Below are positions 25,039-34,100 of a stretch of 37,934 bases of DNA, one piece after another (position 1 is the first letter of the stretch; each line of letters starts with the position of its first letter). Under the pieces are notes generated by a model. It saw only the letters and a list, made by a program, of their open reading frames with translations. It was not told where the DNA came from and ran no database searches. This DNA comes from Pseudomonadota bacterium. GTDB lineage: Bacteria; Desulfobacterota; Desulfobulbia; Desulfobulbales; JAGXFP01. Both the position numbers and the translations under genes were made by a program. The DNA is taken from contig JAHJAA010000014.1 in assembly GCA_018814305.1 (NCBI GenBank), positions 1-37,934 on the forward strand, in the 5' to 3' direction.

Positions 25039-25935
25039 TTGGATATCAGAGCCCTGGAACTCTTTCGCCATCTGGCCACAAGCCTTCATTTCGGCCGAAC
25101 CAGCCAGGCCTTAAATATCTCGCCATCGGCCCTGACCAGGGCAATTCAACGTTTGGAAGAAGGGGCTGGCGCCAAATTATTTTACCGGGATAACCGCACG
25201 GTGCGACTCACCCCGGCTGGCGAACGGTTCCGGCAATACACCGAGGACTCCCTGCAACAATGGCGTCTCCTGCAACAGGACCTGGCTGCGGGGGAGACGA
25301 TTCTGCAGGGAGATATCACCATCTACTGCTCCGTCACTGCGGTCTACGGAATTTTGCCACGAATCCTGGGCCAATTCCGTCTGGCCCATCCCGAGGTCAC
25401 CATCCATCTCCAGACCGGCGACGCAGCCAGCGCCCTGCATAAACTGCAAAGCGGCGAGGTGGAGGTGGCTATCGCCGCCCTGCCGGAGAAGATGCCCCCC
25501 CGGATCCGCTACCAGCGGATGATGGAAACGCCTCTGCTGTTCATCGCCTCGGGTCAGGGGCACGAAATCGTGCCCGAAGCAAACGGGGGTGAGATCGACT
25601 GGTCCAGAACCCCTCTGATCATGGCCGAACGTGGAGTGGAACGCCAACGTCTCGACAACTGGTTCAAAAAACGAGGAATCGCCCCCAACATCTATGCCCA
25701 GGTGGCGGGCAACGAGGCGATCATCGCCATGGTCAGTCTGGGCTGCGGCATCGGCCTGGTTCCGGCCCTGGTGCTCGAAAAAAGCCCCCTCCGGGAAGAA
25801 ATCGTCACCCTGAATATCGATCCACCCCTGCCGCCCTTAGCCGTTGGGGTCTGCATCCACGAGAAGAATAGTGAAGGTGCCGTGGTCCAGGCATTTTTTC
25901 ACACAGCTGAAGATGAGAGCCAGAAGTACGTCTGA
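25039..25935 (+). CDS. ilvY: LysR-family activator IlvY
   Basis: A 298-residue LysR-type regulator. The N-terminal winged HTH (LELFRHLATSLHFGRTSQAL..SPSALTRAIQRLEE) closely resembles E. coli IlvY (MDLRDLKTFLHLAESRHFGR as I recall it). The effector domain keeps IlvY-like stretches: ITIYCSVTAVYGILP, GDAASALHKL.SGEVEVAIA, PLIMAERGVERQRLDNWF, GNEAIIAMVSLGCGIGLVP. It starts at TTG (25039) at the expected MDI position; no ATG is available and the Shine-Dalgarno is weak, so expression may be low. It controls the divergent ilvC in response to pathway intermediates. Its last codons form half of a hairpin shared with the convergent sulfatase gene. Confidence 0.9.
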   Translation: MDIRALELFRHLATSLHFGRTSQALNISPSALTRAIQRLEEGAGAKLFYRDNRTVRLTPAGERFRQYTEDSLQQWRLLQQDLAAGETILQGDITIYCSVTAVYGILPRILGQFRLAHPEVTIHLQTGDAASALHKLQSGEVEVAIAALPEKMPPRIRYQRMMETPLLFIASGQGHEIVPEANGGEIDWSRTPLIMAERGVERQRLDNWFKKRGIAPNIYAQVAGNEAIIAMVSLGCGIGLVPALVLEKSPLREEIVTLNIDPPLPPLAVGVCIHEKNSEGAVVQAFFHTAEDESQKYV

Positions 25936-25963
25936 CACCAACTCAATTGGTTGTCAGACGTAC
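25926..25963. terminator. Hairpin overlapping the 3' ends of two convergent genes
   Basis: GTACGTCTGACA (25926-25937) and TGTCAGACGTAC (25952-25963) form a perfect 12-bp stem, extended by CCAA/TTGG past one bulged base. The stop codons of ilvY (25933-25935) and of the sulfatase (25943-25945) both lie inside it. There is no T-run. It probably ends or protects both transcripts. Confidence 0.6.
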
Positions 25964-28198
25964 GCATGTCGGGGAATCAAGCTCCAAGGTCAAACCGCTT
26001 GATTCCAGCTCCTCCATGGAAATAAGATGATCCGACGACAGTGGTGTGAATCCGGCAAGGGCAGCATGCCGCCATTGCTGATCGTTAAAATTTCCGGTAG
26101 TTTCTTTGAGCCAGGTCAAAACCTCGGCTTGAGGCTGCATACCTTCATCCAATCTCAAAATTAAAGAGACAAAACGTCCCTGTTCAATTTTACCGATATC
26201 CCGTAAGAGCATCTGCTGTTCTGACGAAGAACTGAAATCATAAAAACGCCGGTTCAGATCACCTCCGGATCGCCCCGCATCGAGGAGATACGCCCCTTTT
26301 CGTCCGGGGTTTACAAACCACCCCTCCTTAGAATATTTACCTTCCTGGGCCTGGCCCTTGAACCACACGGCCACCGGTTGGGACTCTTCCTCAGGGATAA
26401 CAGCACTATATGGCCGCGCCTCCTGACAAATATCACCCTCGGAATTATCCTGGGCTGAAAACTGACGTTGATAGGCAGCGACCGCCGACATCAATAATCG
26501 TTTACCACATGGATCAAGGGGTAGCGTCGGCAGAAAGGCCGGATCAATATCTCCACAGCGAACGGGATTGTTTTCCTGAAATCGCCCTCCGATAATATCG
26601 CCGTACCTGGTCAGAAAGTTATCCGTTGGATGGCCCGGGGCATAAACCGAGGTCCCGAAAACAAAGGAAGTATCATGATCGATCCCCAGAAAATCCAGCA
26701 GTGATGGGGCCAAATCGTAAGCAGCCATGGGGACATTCCGTGGGAAGTCACCACCGGCGACAATGGTCACCAGTCGACGGTCATCGACCATTTCGCCAAA
26801 CAGCTCGCGCATCTTCGGGGTTGGAAAGACGCCATGGTCGGCGGTTATGACCAGGGTGGTATCTTCATCCAGATAACCGCCGGATTCCAACCGGTCAACA
26901 AACGAGCCGAGGAGCGCATCGGTACAGTGGATGGCATCAAGAAATGAATCCGTCCCGGCTGGCCCGGTATAAGGTTCACATTCCCGATAACTGTACCCGG
27001 GCAAATGGGTGCCGATGGTCAGCAAGGTCAGATTATAGGGCGGATTTTTACGGAGTTGATCCAATGACAAAAGGGCCTGGTCAAAGAGTTCCGCATCGGA
27101 TAAGCCCCACTTTCCAGGTCGTTGTGAAAAGCCCTGTTTTTGCCAGTATTCATAGCCCCGGATCTCGTCAAAGCCATGGGCGGACAGAAAATTACCCTTG
27201 CCGGCAAATTCCACCGGCGCACCTCCCAGATATATCTGCCGATAACCGGCCTGCTGCAAAACATCCCCCAGGCAGGGCAGTTCGATCATCCGACTCTCGT
27301 CGCCCATAAAGGAATTACTCCCCATGGACATATCTGCCAGGGTGCCGCACTGACTGTTAATGATGCCTTCGATGGTGACAAAGCCGGAGGTATAATAGTT
27401 CTCCACAAAACCATATCTCTTTTGAAGACGATTGAGGGACGGCGTTAAATCAGGATATTTTGATACCTCGGTAAGTCCGCTATTAAAGGATTCAAGGTAC
27501 ACCAAAATCAAATTCCGGGGGTGCTGAGGCTCTTTGACCTTGATCCCCGATTTTCTTTTAACGGCCGGGTGTATAAGCTGAAGATCGCTAAATCGAGTCA
27601 GCATGGCATGATCCATGGTGAGGGGCTGTGATCTTTCAACATAACTTCGATATGCCGAAAACAAAAGGTACTCAGAACTTGCCGAACGGCTGGCATAAAA
27701 GACCCCGGCAAATAAAAATACTAAAAGCCAGAGTCCTCCCAAAGGCCGTCGCACCGCTCTGACCAGAACTATTCCAGATCCAACAACGAGCAGCAGCAGC
27801 AAACCGACAACCCCACTCAAGAGCACTTTATAATCCTGCCACCCCACCCGGAATGATTCCGGTTCAAAATGGAAGAAGACCTCATCGGTGAAACCGTGAC
27901 CGGAAAAATCCACTAACAAGGCATGACTCAACCGGACAAAGAGAACAACCGACACCAGGAAGGCAAAAAGTACTACGCCTGATACTCTGGAGCATCGGCC
28001 CAGTTCAAGGGCGAATACCGTGAGCAGGCCGGCCAGCGACAGGGCAGATAAAATGACCGCCAGGACATTCACTGCCACGCCTGAACGACTCAATGCCGCG
28101 TAGCCGGGGAGAAAAAGGACAACCCCCAGCACCACGACCAAGAGCCATAAGGGTCTATTCATTCCGGTTTTTTTAAAAAACAATTTCACTTTCTCCAT
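25943..28198 (-). CDS. Membrane-anchored sulfatase/phosphoglycerol transferase (LtaS/MdoB-like)
   Basis: 751 residues. Five hydrophobic segments (about 16-36, 42-66, 73-95, 124-148, 155-170) form an N-terminal membrane domain, followed by a large periplasmic alkaline-phosphatase-fold domain. The LtaS-type sites are visible: Glu236 in VYLESF, nucleophile Thr275 in SGFVTIEG, a GTH motif with His398, and the metal pair Asp454-His455 in ITADHG. Such enzymes move phosphoglycerol, phosphoethanolamine or similar groups onto periplasmic glycans or lipids. A C-terminal extension (about 560-751) beyond the catalytic domain has no recognised family. Upstream AAGGATC is poorly spaced for the chosen ATG. 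It stands alone, convergent to ilvY. Substrate not predictable. Confidence 0.85.
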   Translation of the reverse strand: MEKVKLFFKKTGMNRPLWLLVVVLGVVLFLPGYAALSRSGVAVNVLAVILSALSLAGLLTVFALELGRCSRVSGVVLFAFLVSVVLFVRLSHALLVDFSGHGFTDEVFFHFEPESFRVGWQDYKVLLSGVVGLLLLLVVGSGIVLVRAVRRPLGGLWLLVFLFAGVFYASRSASSEYLLFSAYRSYVERSQPLTMDHAMLTRFSDLQLIHPAVKRKSGIKVKEPQHPRNLILVYLESFNSGLTEVSKYPDLTPSLNRLQKRYGFVENYYTSGFVTIEGIINSQCGTLADMSMGSNSFMGDESRMIELPCLGDVLQQAGYRQIYLGGAPVEFAGKGNFLSAHGFDEIRGYEYWQKQGFSQRPGKWGLSDAELFDQALLSLDQLRKNPPYNLTLLTIGTHLPGYSYRECEPYTGPAGTDSFLDAIHCTDALLGSFVDRLESGGYLDEDTTLVITADHGVFPTPKMRELFGEMVDDRRLVTIVAGGDFPRNVPMAAYDLAPSLLDFLGIDHDTSFVFGTSVYAPGHPTDNFLTRYGDIIGGRFQENNPVRCGDIDPAFLPTLPLDPCGKRLLMSAVAAYQRQFSAQDNSEGDICQEARPYSAVIPEEESQPVAVWFKGQAQEGKYSKEGWFVNPGRKGAYLLDAGRSGGDLNRRFYDFSSSSEQQMLLRDIGKIEQGRFVSLILRLDEGMQPQAEVLTWLKETTGNFNDQQWRHAALAGFTPLSSDHLISMEELESSGLTLELDSPTCVRLTTN

Positions 28199-28716
28199 GA
28201 ACTACCATGATCCTTTCGCCTTAAAACTACCAAAAACACGAAACTCTCTCAACGTGATGGGAATCGCGGGCCGACCGCAGGGAACTCCACCCTTTTGTGG
28301 CGCAGAAGCCCATATATTGAAGACATAAGCTCTCGGAACGCTAGGAGCCTGTCGGACTTAGAGAATCGTAGCGAAAACTTGAGAAATTGAGACCAGATTT
28401 TCATGGATTTGAGGCGAATAGCAGAGGACACCGCTTCGCTGTTATTTAACGAAAAACCATGGGAATATGGGCCGATTTCTCAAATTTACAGTAGATTTAT
28501 GTCTAAGTCCGACAGGCTCATAGGAAGGTTATTAAGGATTTTGACAAAGAGTAAATACCTGCGCCTGGAAGCTTGACGTAGGCTCTACCTATAATGACCC
28601 GACCAAGGAAGTGTCAATAATTAATCAGTTTGGTTGGAGAGAATAGTAAAACGGAGGATAATAAATAGCTCGGTAAAATGAGACGTTAGGGGGAAAAGGG
28701 CCGCCACGCGGAGAAC
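28199..28716. other. Intergenic region carrying a MITE-like element
   Basis: About 520 bp without a convincing gene between the sulfatase start and the repeat-protein terminator. The sulfatase promoter should lie at its left end. The centre is a 176-bp inverted-repeat element (next entry). The short frames on the minus strand (28249-28431 and 28625-28819) lack ribosome binding sites and overlap the element, the terminator or the next gene. Confidence 0.5.
28345..28520. mobile_element. MITE-like element with 18-bp perfect terminal inverted repeats
   Basis: GAGCCTGTCGGACTTAGA (28345-28362) is repeated exactly in reverse complement at 28502-28519. Subterminal TTGAGAAAT and ATTTCTCAA are also inverse copies, so the whole element can fold on itself. 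TAG occurs just outside both ends (28342-28344 and 28521-28523), a possible 3-bp target duplication. There is no transposase frame, so it would be non-autonomous, moved by an IS with the same ends elsewhere. The parent family is not certain. Confidence 0.7.
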
Positions 28717-28752
28717 ACCAAGCGAACCGGGTAGATCTCCAGTTCGCTTGGT
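28717..28752 (-). terminator. Hairpin terminator of the repeat-protein gene
   Basis: ACCAAGCGAAC (28717-28727) and GTTCGCTTGGT (28742-28752) form a perfect 11-bp stem with a 14-nt loop, starting 11 bp after the stop of the 646-residue exported protein. The minus-strand tail is not a clean T-run but reaches CCTTTTCC after a second small stem (CCGC/GCGG). Termination is likely. Confidence 0.7.
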
Positions 28753-28763
28753 GAAAGAAACCC

Positions 28764-30704
28764 CTACAGATTCTTAACCAGCATCCGCCGAACCACATAC
28801 TTGGTGTCATGCTGGGCAACTTCCCATTCCTTCTTCTTCATATTGTCCCGATTGATGAAGGCGGGAAAGATGGTGGCGATTTTACCATCGGTCTTGACGA
28901 TCACTACCATATTCAAGGTCTGACGGTCATACTTTTCCCAACGGTCGTAGGCATTGTTCCACTCCCAACCCACCGACTGTTCCCAGTCTTCCGAGACGAT
29001 CCGGACCTCGAGAATCTTGTCCTTGGGGTTGTTCTTTTCCCAGGCCTTCTCCATCTGTTTGATCAGGGAGGACCGGCCGCTCCCCTTAAACTGGTCGGCT
29101 GGGGCCTTGGTCTCGGCCAGAATCTCTTCTTCCAGGGCCTTGGCGGTCTCCTCGGATTTTTTCCGACTGGTGGCCAGAAGCTTAGTACTTTCCAGCACCG
29201 CCGGGGCATCCTTGCCAAGACTCAGCGTCAAACTGGTCAACAGACCTTCCGCCTGGCCCATGGCCTGAGCCACACCGCCGGTGAAAATCTGGGGGTTCTT
29301 CCTTTCCTTGGCCTTGGCCATCATCCCGTCGGCCTGGCTGAGCAACTGCTTAATCGCGCCAGGAGTTTGATTGTTAAATTGATCTCGAATCTTCTTGAAG
29401 GAGGTAAAATTCTTCTCCAGCCAAATTAGATCGGTATTCAGGGATCTCCCACCGGCGGTCTGAGCCTCGATGAGCGGCGCATATTTTTTCCGAGAGTCGC
29501 TGATGAATTTTTCCACTTGATCCGCCTGGCCCAGAAGTTTTTCCGCCTTGGCCGGATTATTCAAGTTAGCCAGTCCGACATTGTTGTACATATGGGCCAG
29601 ATTATCGGCTTTCTCCATATCATCCTTTAAATCAGGGTAACTGGACTCATTGGTAGCATTCTGATAGGCATCGATCTTGGGCTGGGCAACGGCCTTCAAC
29701 TCCTCCAGGCCATTTAGAATAGAGGCCCTGGTGTCCATAATCTTTTTATAGTAAGGATGATCCGGCGGCACGCTATTCTTATCCAGATCACTCTGGACGC
29801 CGGAGAGGGAGAAGGCCAGATTATAGTCATCCCATTTCTTAATGACCGCAGCCTGGGTCACTTCTTCACGCAATGCCTTGAAGTTGGCCACCCCCTGCTG
29901 GACCTTGTTCCATTGGCGATCCACCGCCTGTTTAGCGCCATAGGGCAATTTCGGCACCGCCGGAGCGGTCGCTTGTTCTGCCGGTGGTGGTGCCGCAGCC
30001 TTGGCGGCGGCCTGGGCCGCTGCCTGGCTGTTGCCGGCCTCGGCCAGGGTTTGCTGCATTTTGGCAATCCAACTCCGCAGGGCAACCGCCTGGCTGTTGC
30101 CCTCGGTGGGAACCTGGTTGGAATCCAGGTCATAGAGCATCCCTTCAAGTTTGGAGGCAACCCACCCTGGATTGGTGCTGAGATCGATTTCACCCTTGGT
30201 GATTTTCTGCTCGATATCCAGCCTGTTGCTCTCCTGACGCTTCACCGCCTCACGCTGAGGATAGCCGAGTTTTACCTCAGCGACTGTGGCGGAGGCCGGG
30301 GCTGCTGCAACCGGAGCCGAGGCAGGCGCCGCAGCAACAGGTGATGGAGTTGCCGGCGGGGGCACCGCCGCAGGAGGGGGAGGAATGCTTACCGAAGAGA
30401 GGGCGCCCCTGGCGGTGGCCACTCTTCCTTTCAACGCCGCCACCTGGCTGTTATCGTCGGGACAGTTGTTCTTATCCAGGTCGGCCAGAATCCCATCGAG
30501 CTTCTTCAATAACCACTCGGCATCCTGCCCGGAAGCGCCGGCAGCCATCTTTTTGTCGATATCGTTCATGTTCCATTCCTGGCGCTTGACCGCCTCCCGC
30601 TGCCGATAATCCAGCTTGGTCTCCGCCAGAACCGATCCGACAAAACAGAACAAAACCAACCCCATAACCAATAATCCGATGATTCGCTTATCTCTCGCCA
30701 ACAT
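28764..30704 (-). CDS. Exported protein with three diverged repeats and Pro/Ala linkers, function unknown
   Basis: A 646-residue secreted protein of no family I recognise. A Sec signal peptide runs from MLARDKR through a hydrophobic stretch to SVLA (about residue 27). Three related units follow at about 30-102, 145-215 and 252-335. Each begins KLxYxx(R/K)xAVxRQ and later carries a DLDxN segment (DLDKNN, DLDSNQ, DLDKNS). The units are joined by Pro/Ala-rich linkers, so they are probably flexible beads in the periplasm. The remaining half is long charged helix with a globular C-terminus (about 560-646) rich in Trp (WEQSVGWEWNNAYDRWEKYD). The start is set by AAGGAGG 7 bases before the ATG at 30704; a TTG lies one codon upstream. 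Divergent from the giant gene. Confidence 0.78.
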   Translation of the reverse strand: MLARDKRIIGLLVMGLVLFCFVGSVLAETKLDYRQREAVKRQEWNMNDIDKKMAAGASGQDAEWLLKKLDGILADLDKNNCPDDNSQVAALKGRVATARGALSSVSIPPPPAAVPPPATPSPVAAAPASAPVAAAPASATVAEVKLGYPQREAVKRQESNRLDIEQKITKGEIDLSTNPGWVASKLEGMLYDLDSNQVPTEGNSQAVALRSWIAKMQQTLAEAGNSQAAAQAAAKAAAPPPAEQATAPAVPKLPYGAKQAVDRQWNKVQQGVANFKALREEVTQAAVIKKWDDYNLAFSLSGVQSDLDKNSVPPDHPYYKKIMDTRASILNGLEELKAVAQPKIDAYQNATNESSYPDLKDDMEKADNLAHMYNNVGLANLNNPAKAEKLLGQADQVEKFISDSRKKYAPLIEAQTAGGRSLNTDLIWLEKNFTSFKKIRDQFNNQTPGAIKQLLSQADGMMAKAKERKNPQIFTGGVAQAMGQAEGLLTSLTLSLGKDAPAVLESTKLLATSRKKSEETAKALEEEILAETKAPADQFKGSGRSSLIKQMEKAWEKNNPKDKILEVRIVSEDWEQSVGWEWNNAYDRWEKYDRQTLNMVVIVKTDGKIATIFPAFINRDNMKKKEWEVAQHDTKYVVRRMLVKNL

Positions 30705-31111
30705 CAACCGCCCTCCTTTTCATTCAATCTTGATTGCGTCGTCATGACTTCGAGTCATTATCACATGACGATACCCCGCATTCCAAACGGAAAATTTGGT
30801 AAGCCTAATTTCACTGGAATGCCAAAGAAAAAAAATCGGAATGAATTCAAAATCGAAGTGCACCTTGGTCAGAAGTTTGCCAGCTCCTTCTCTCCTCGCC
30901 AAGATAAGTCTTTTATTAATGCCCTCCCATGGTCCACACCTTATACTCCATTTGATTAGCTTTTTTTAAGTTGACAAAACCAACATTACTGACTAGCTAA
31001 TGCAGCTGCAATGTCAATCGCATTGTGCCGTCAAAAATGACTCAAAAATTTTTTATGCCAACTGGAATCAAACTTGACTATAACCTTCTCCATAAAAATC
31101 TTTGTGAATAT
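30705..31111. other. AT-rich divergent promoter region with nested dyads
   Basis: 407 bp between two divergent exported-protein genes. Nested dyads lie close to the minus-strand gene: CGTCATG/CATGACG (30740-30746 and 30764-30770) enclose ATGACTTCGAGTCAT (30744-30758), an operator-like or RNA-hairpin arrangement. The plus-strand frame at 30744-30959 has no ribosome binding site and looks spurious. Confidence 0.45.
30971..31001 (+). promoter_or_regulatory. Candidate sigma-70 promoter of the giant gene
   Basis: A perfect -35 hexamer TTGACA (30971-30976) is followed 19 bp later by GCTAAT (30996-31001), 4 of 6 matches to TATAAT. The spacing is longer than ideal, so strength would be modest. It lies about 110-140 bp upstream of the preferred start codon, in an AT-rich context. 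Confidence 0.35.
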
Positions 31112-34100
31112 ATGAAAGTAAATACTTCAAACATATCCCCAGGTTTCCTCACCATTCTCTTCTGTTTTCTGACTTTGATCATGCTCATTCTCCCAAGGTC
31201 GGTCCATGCCGCCGACTTGACAGTGGAGAGGGCCATCCAGCGCGACTTGACCCTCAGCCAGTCGGTGGTTCTGGTGATCGATGCCCGGCAAAAGGCAGGG
31301 CAGGGGGTGACGACTCAAATCGCTCGGTTAAAGGAACTGGCCGCTGCGATTCGCACCAACCATGAACGTCTCCGGGGGCAATTCGAGGCCCGGGATGAGG
31401 TGACCGCCAATATCGGTGAAACCGCAGAGGTCCGGCAGCAGGAGATGGTCGAGAAGTACCTGGCGTATCTGGACGATTACCTCACCACCATCGACCGCCT
31501 GCCAGACGATACAGTCCCCCAATTCACTATCGATGACCTCAAATTCCATTTCGATCAGATCCTCCCGGAGCGAACCCTGCCGCTGCTGGGGGCCTTGCCG
31601 TACCGCCATCTCCGGTTGCCGGGGAAGTACCCGTTGGTGGAGCCGGTGGTTGTTCCCGGTTATCGCGGCGGCAACCGGACGGTGGCGGCGGCGGATACGG
31701 CGGCAAGTCCCGAGGCCCCGATTACCGAGGAAATCGCTACGCTGGCCGAATCACTCCACTGGAGTCCGGTGGAGATCTATGCCTGGGTCAAGAACAACAT
31801 CAGGAGCGAGTGGTACTGGGGGCTGATGAAGGGAGCGGAGGAGACCCTGCGGCAAAAGAGTGGCAATGATGCCGACCAGGCCTCCTTGCTGGTTGCCCTG
31901 CTGCGGGCCGCCGGCTTTCCGGCCCGGTTTGTCCGAGGGGAGATTGAGTTCTTCCCCAATCTCTCCGGGATCAAGGCCCTGACCGGGATCGATGATACCA
32001 GGGAGTTGGTTCTCTTCTTCCAGAAGGCCGGGATTCCCTGTGAACCGGTGATTAGGGGCGGGGGAGTCGCCAATATCCGGGTGGATCATATCTGGGTCGA
32101 GGCCCAGATCCCCTACGCCAATTATCGGGGAGTGGTGATCGACGGTCAGGGCAAGACCTGGCTGGGGCTCGATACCCACATCAAGATGGGTTCCACGGTA
32201 ACGACCAATACCCCGCAACCCTTTCCGGAAGCAATCGATCCCGCCGGACTCCGAGACGCCTACTTAGCAACCGATCACGACGGTTCCGTCCTGGACTATC
32301 TCCACGAGACCATCACGGCAACCGGGACAGCCTATGATGATCTCCTCCGGCAACAAACCTTCTCCCCGGAGATCCTGGAGATCCTCCCGAACACCATGCA
32401 GTTTGAGCAGATCGTGGTCACCGGTGAGTACACCCAACTGCCGGAGGAACTGATCCACCAGGTCCGCTTTACCGCCAATCACAACGAAACTACGATTCTG
32501 GACGGCACTCTGCCGCTCTCTACCCTCTCTAATCGTTCCCTGGCCATCACCTACGAACCCGCCACGGTGGATGATCAGGAGATCATCAACTCCTACGGCG
32601 GTCTCGCCAACACCCCATCGTATCTGGTCCATCTTCGCCCAGTGTTAACCGTGAACGGCGACCGAACCCTGATCGGCACTGAGGGGCTGCCGGTGGGTGA
32701 GAATTTCACCATCACCGTGGAGCTGATCGCCCCGAATAGGACCCAGAAGGTGACCAATAACCTGATAATCGGCAATCTGACGGTGATGGGTCTCAGCACC
32801 CAACAGGCGATAACGCCCGAACCTGAAACCTATCCCACCGCCGAGGGTCTGCTCTTCTCCCGGGCCATGGCCCAGATTGATGAGTGGAACAAGAGCGAGC
32901 AGGAACTGGCCGAACTCTTCGGTCTCACCATCACCCACCCCATGCCGACCCTGGTCACGGTCAGCAACATGGTGGATGTGATCCACCTCCTGGATATGGT
33001 CCACGGCCTCGACTGGCGGGGTGTCGCCTTTGACGCGGACTTTCGGGTGATTGAAGCCGCAGGGAACCCCGAGAACGTATGCCCCTTCATGCAGCTCTCA
33101 TCCCTGGCAGGATCGGTGTTGGAGCATCGGGTCTTTGAAGAGGGCTTCAACGTGGCCTCGGTCTCCACCGCCCGGGTCCTGGGGCTCTCGAATCAGAACA
33201 GCCTCACTCCCTTGGTTCTGGATAAATCAAACTTTGAGTCTGAACTCCCCGGCCTGGCTCTGCCGGAAAATATCTCCGAAGATATCGCCAGCGCGGCCTG
33301 GATGGGCCTGCGGGTAATTGTTCCGCCGTTTCAAAGCAACTTCGAAGACTGGTTGGGGTATGGCTATATCAAGGAAGATCCCGTCTCCGGCGAGGCGGGG
33401 TATATGCTGGCCGGGATGATTGCCGGGGGGATGACGGCCTTGAATCCGGATCGTTGGCCGGATGAATTTAAAGAACCGGTAAGTCATCCTTTCCAGGGTG
33501 AGGTTAATCGTTATCCGGATTCTGCCGTGGAGCTTGTGGTTTTGGCGCCGTCTCTGTCCAACAATGGGTTTGTAGGGAAACCCATGAACCAGCAACTTCA
33601 GGTCATGGCTCGAGATAGTGTCGGTCGACCGGTATCAGGGGTAATGGTTTATTTTACCGTCCTGGCAGGGGGTGGGGCCTTGTCCAACGATCATATCCAT
33701 ACGGATTCAAATGGTATCGCCTCGGTTTCCTTTACCCCAGGGCAGCATGTCAGCGATAACCCAACCATCTGGTATGACTCACCCCATAACCGGCTTGTGG
33801 GTGAAAATCTGATTGATGCCTCTACTGCCAGTGGTTTACGGATTAACACTCCGATGACAGTCTTCGCCTTTCCCGACATCCCAAAGCATCTCAAGGTGAG
33901 TAATGCAGGTCCACCCGGTGAAATCCTCACCTGGAGCGAGACGATCAAAATCAAGGTGGAGGATCAGTACGGCAACTCCGTCAGTAATGTGCCAGTAACC
34001 TTTACCATGGGCAATGCCCAACCCTGGTCATCCTGCGACGTGGCTAATGGTGATAACCGTCAGGGGAAACTGGTCTCGATCACCGATCCTTGTCTGAAGA

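Noticed and set aside
25026-25043. Sigma-54-like AGGCAC...TTGG upstream of ilvY
   Set aside because: The invariant GG-N10-GC spacing is not met, and it would overlap the TTG start codon.
28625-28819. 64-codon minus-strand frame
   Set aside because: It overlaps the terminator hairpin and the 3' end of the 28764-30704 gene in another frame.
30744-30959. 71-codon plus-strand frame upstream of the giant gene
   Set aside because: Its start lies inside the nested dyads, it has no Shine-Dalgarno, and its composition is not protein-like.
31700-32190. Active transglutaminase or protease in the giant protein
   Set aside because: The fold motifs are present, but the position expected for the catalytic Cys is GNDADQ, with no Cys, so activity is unlikely.
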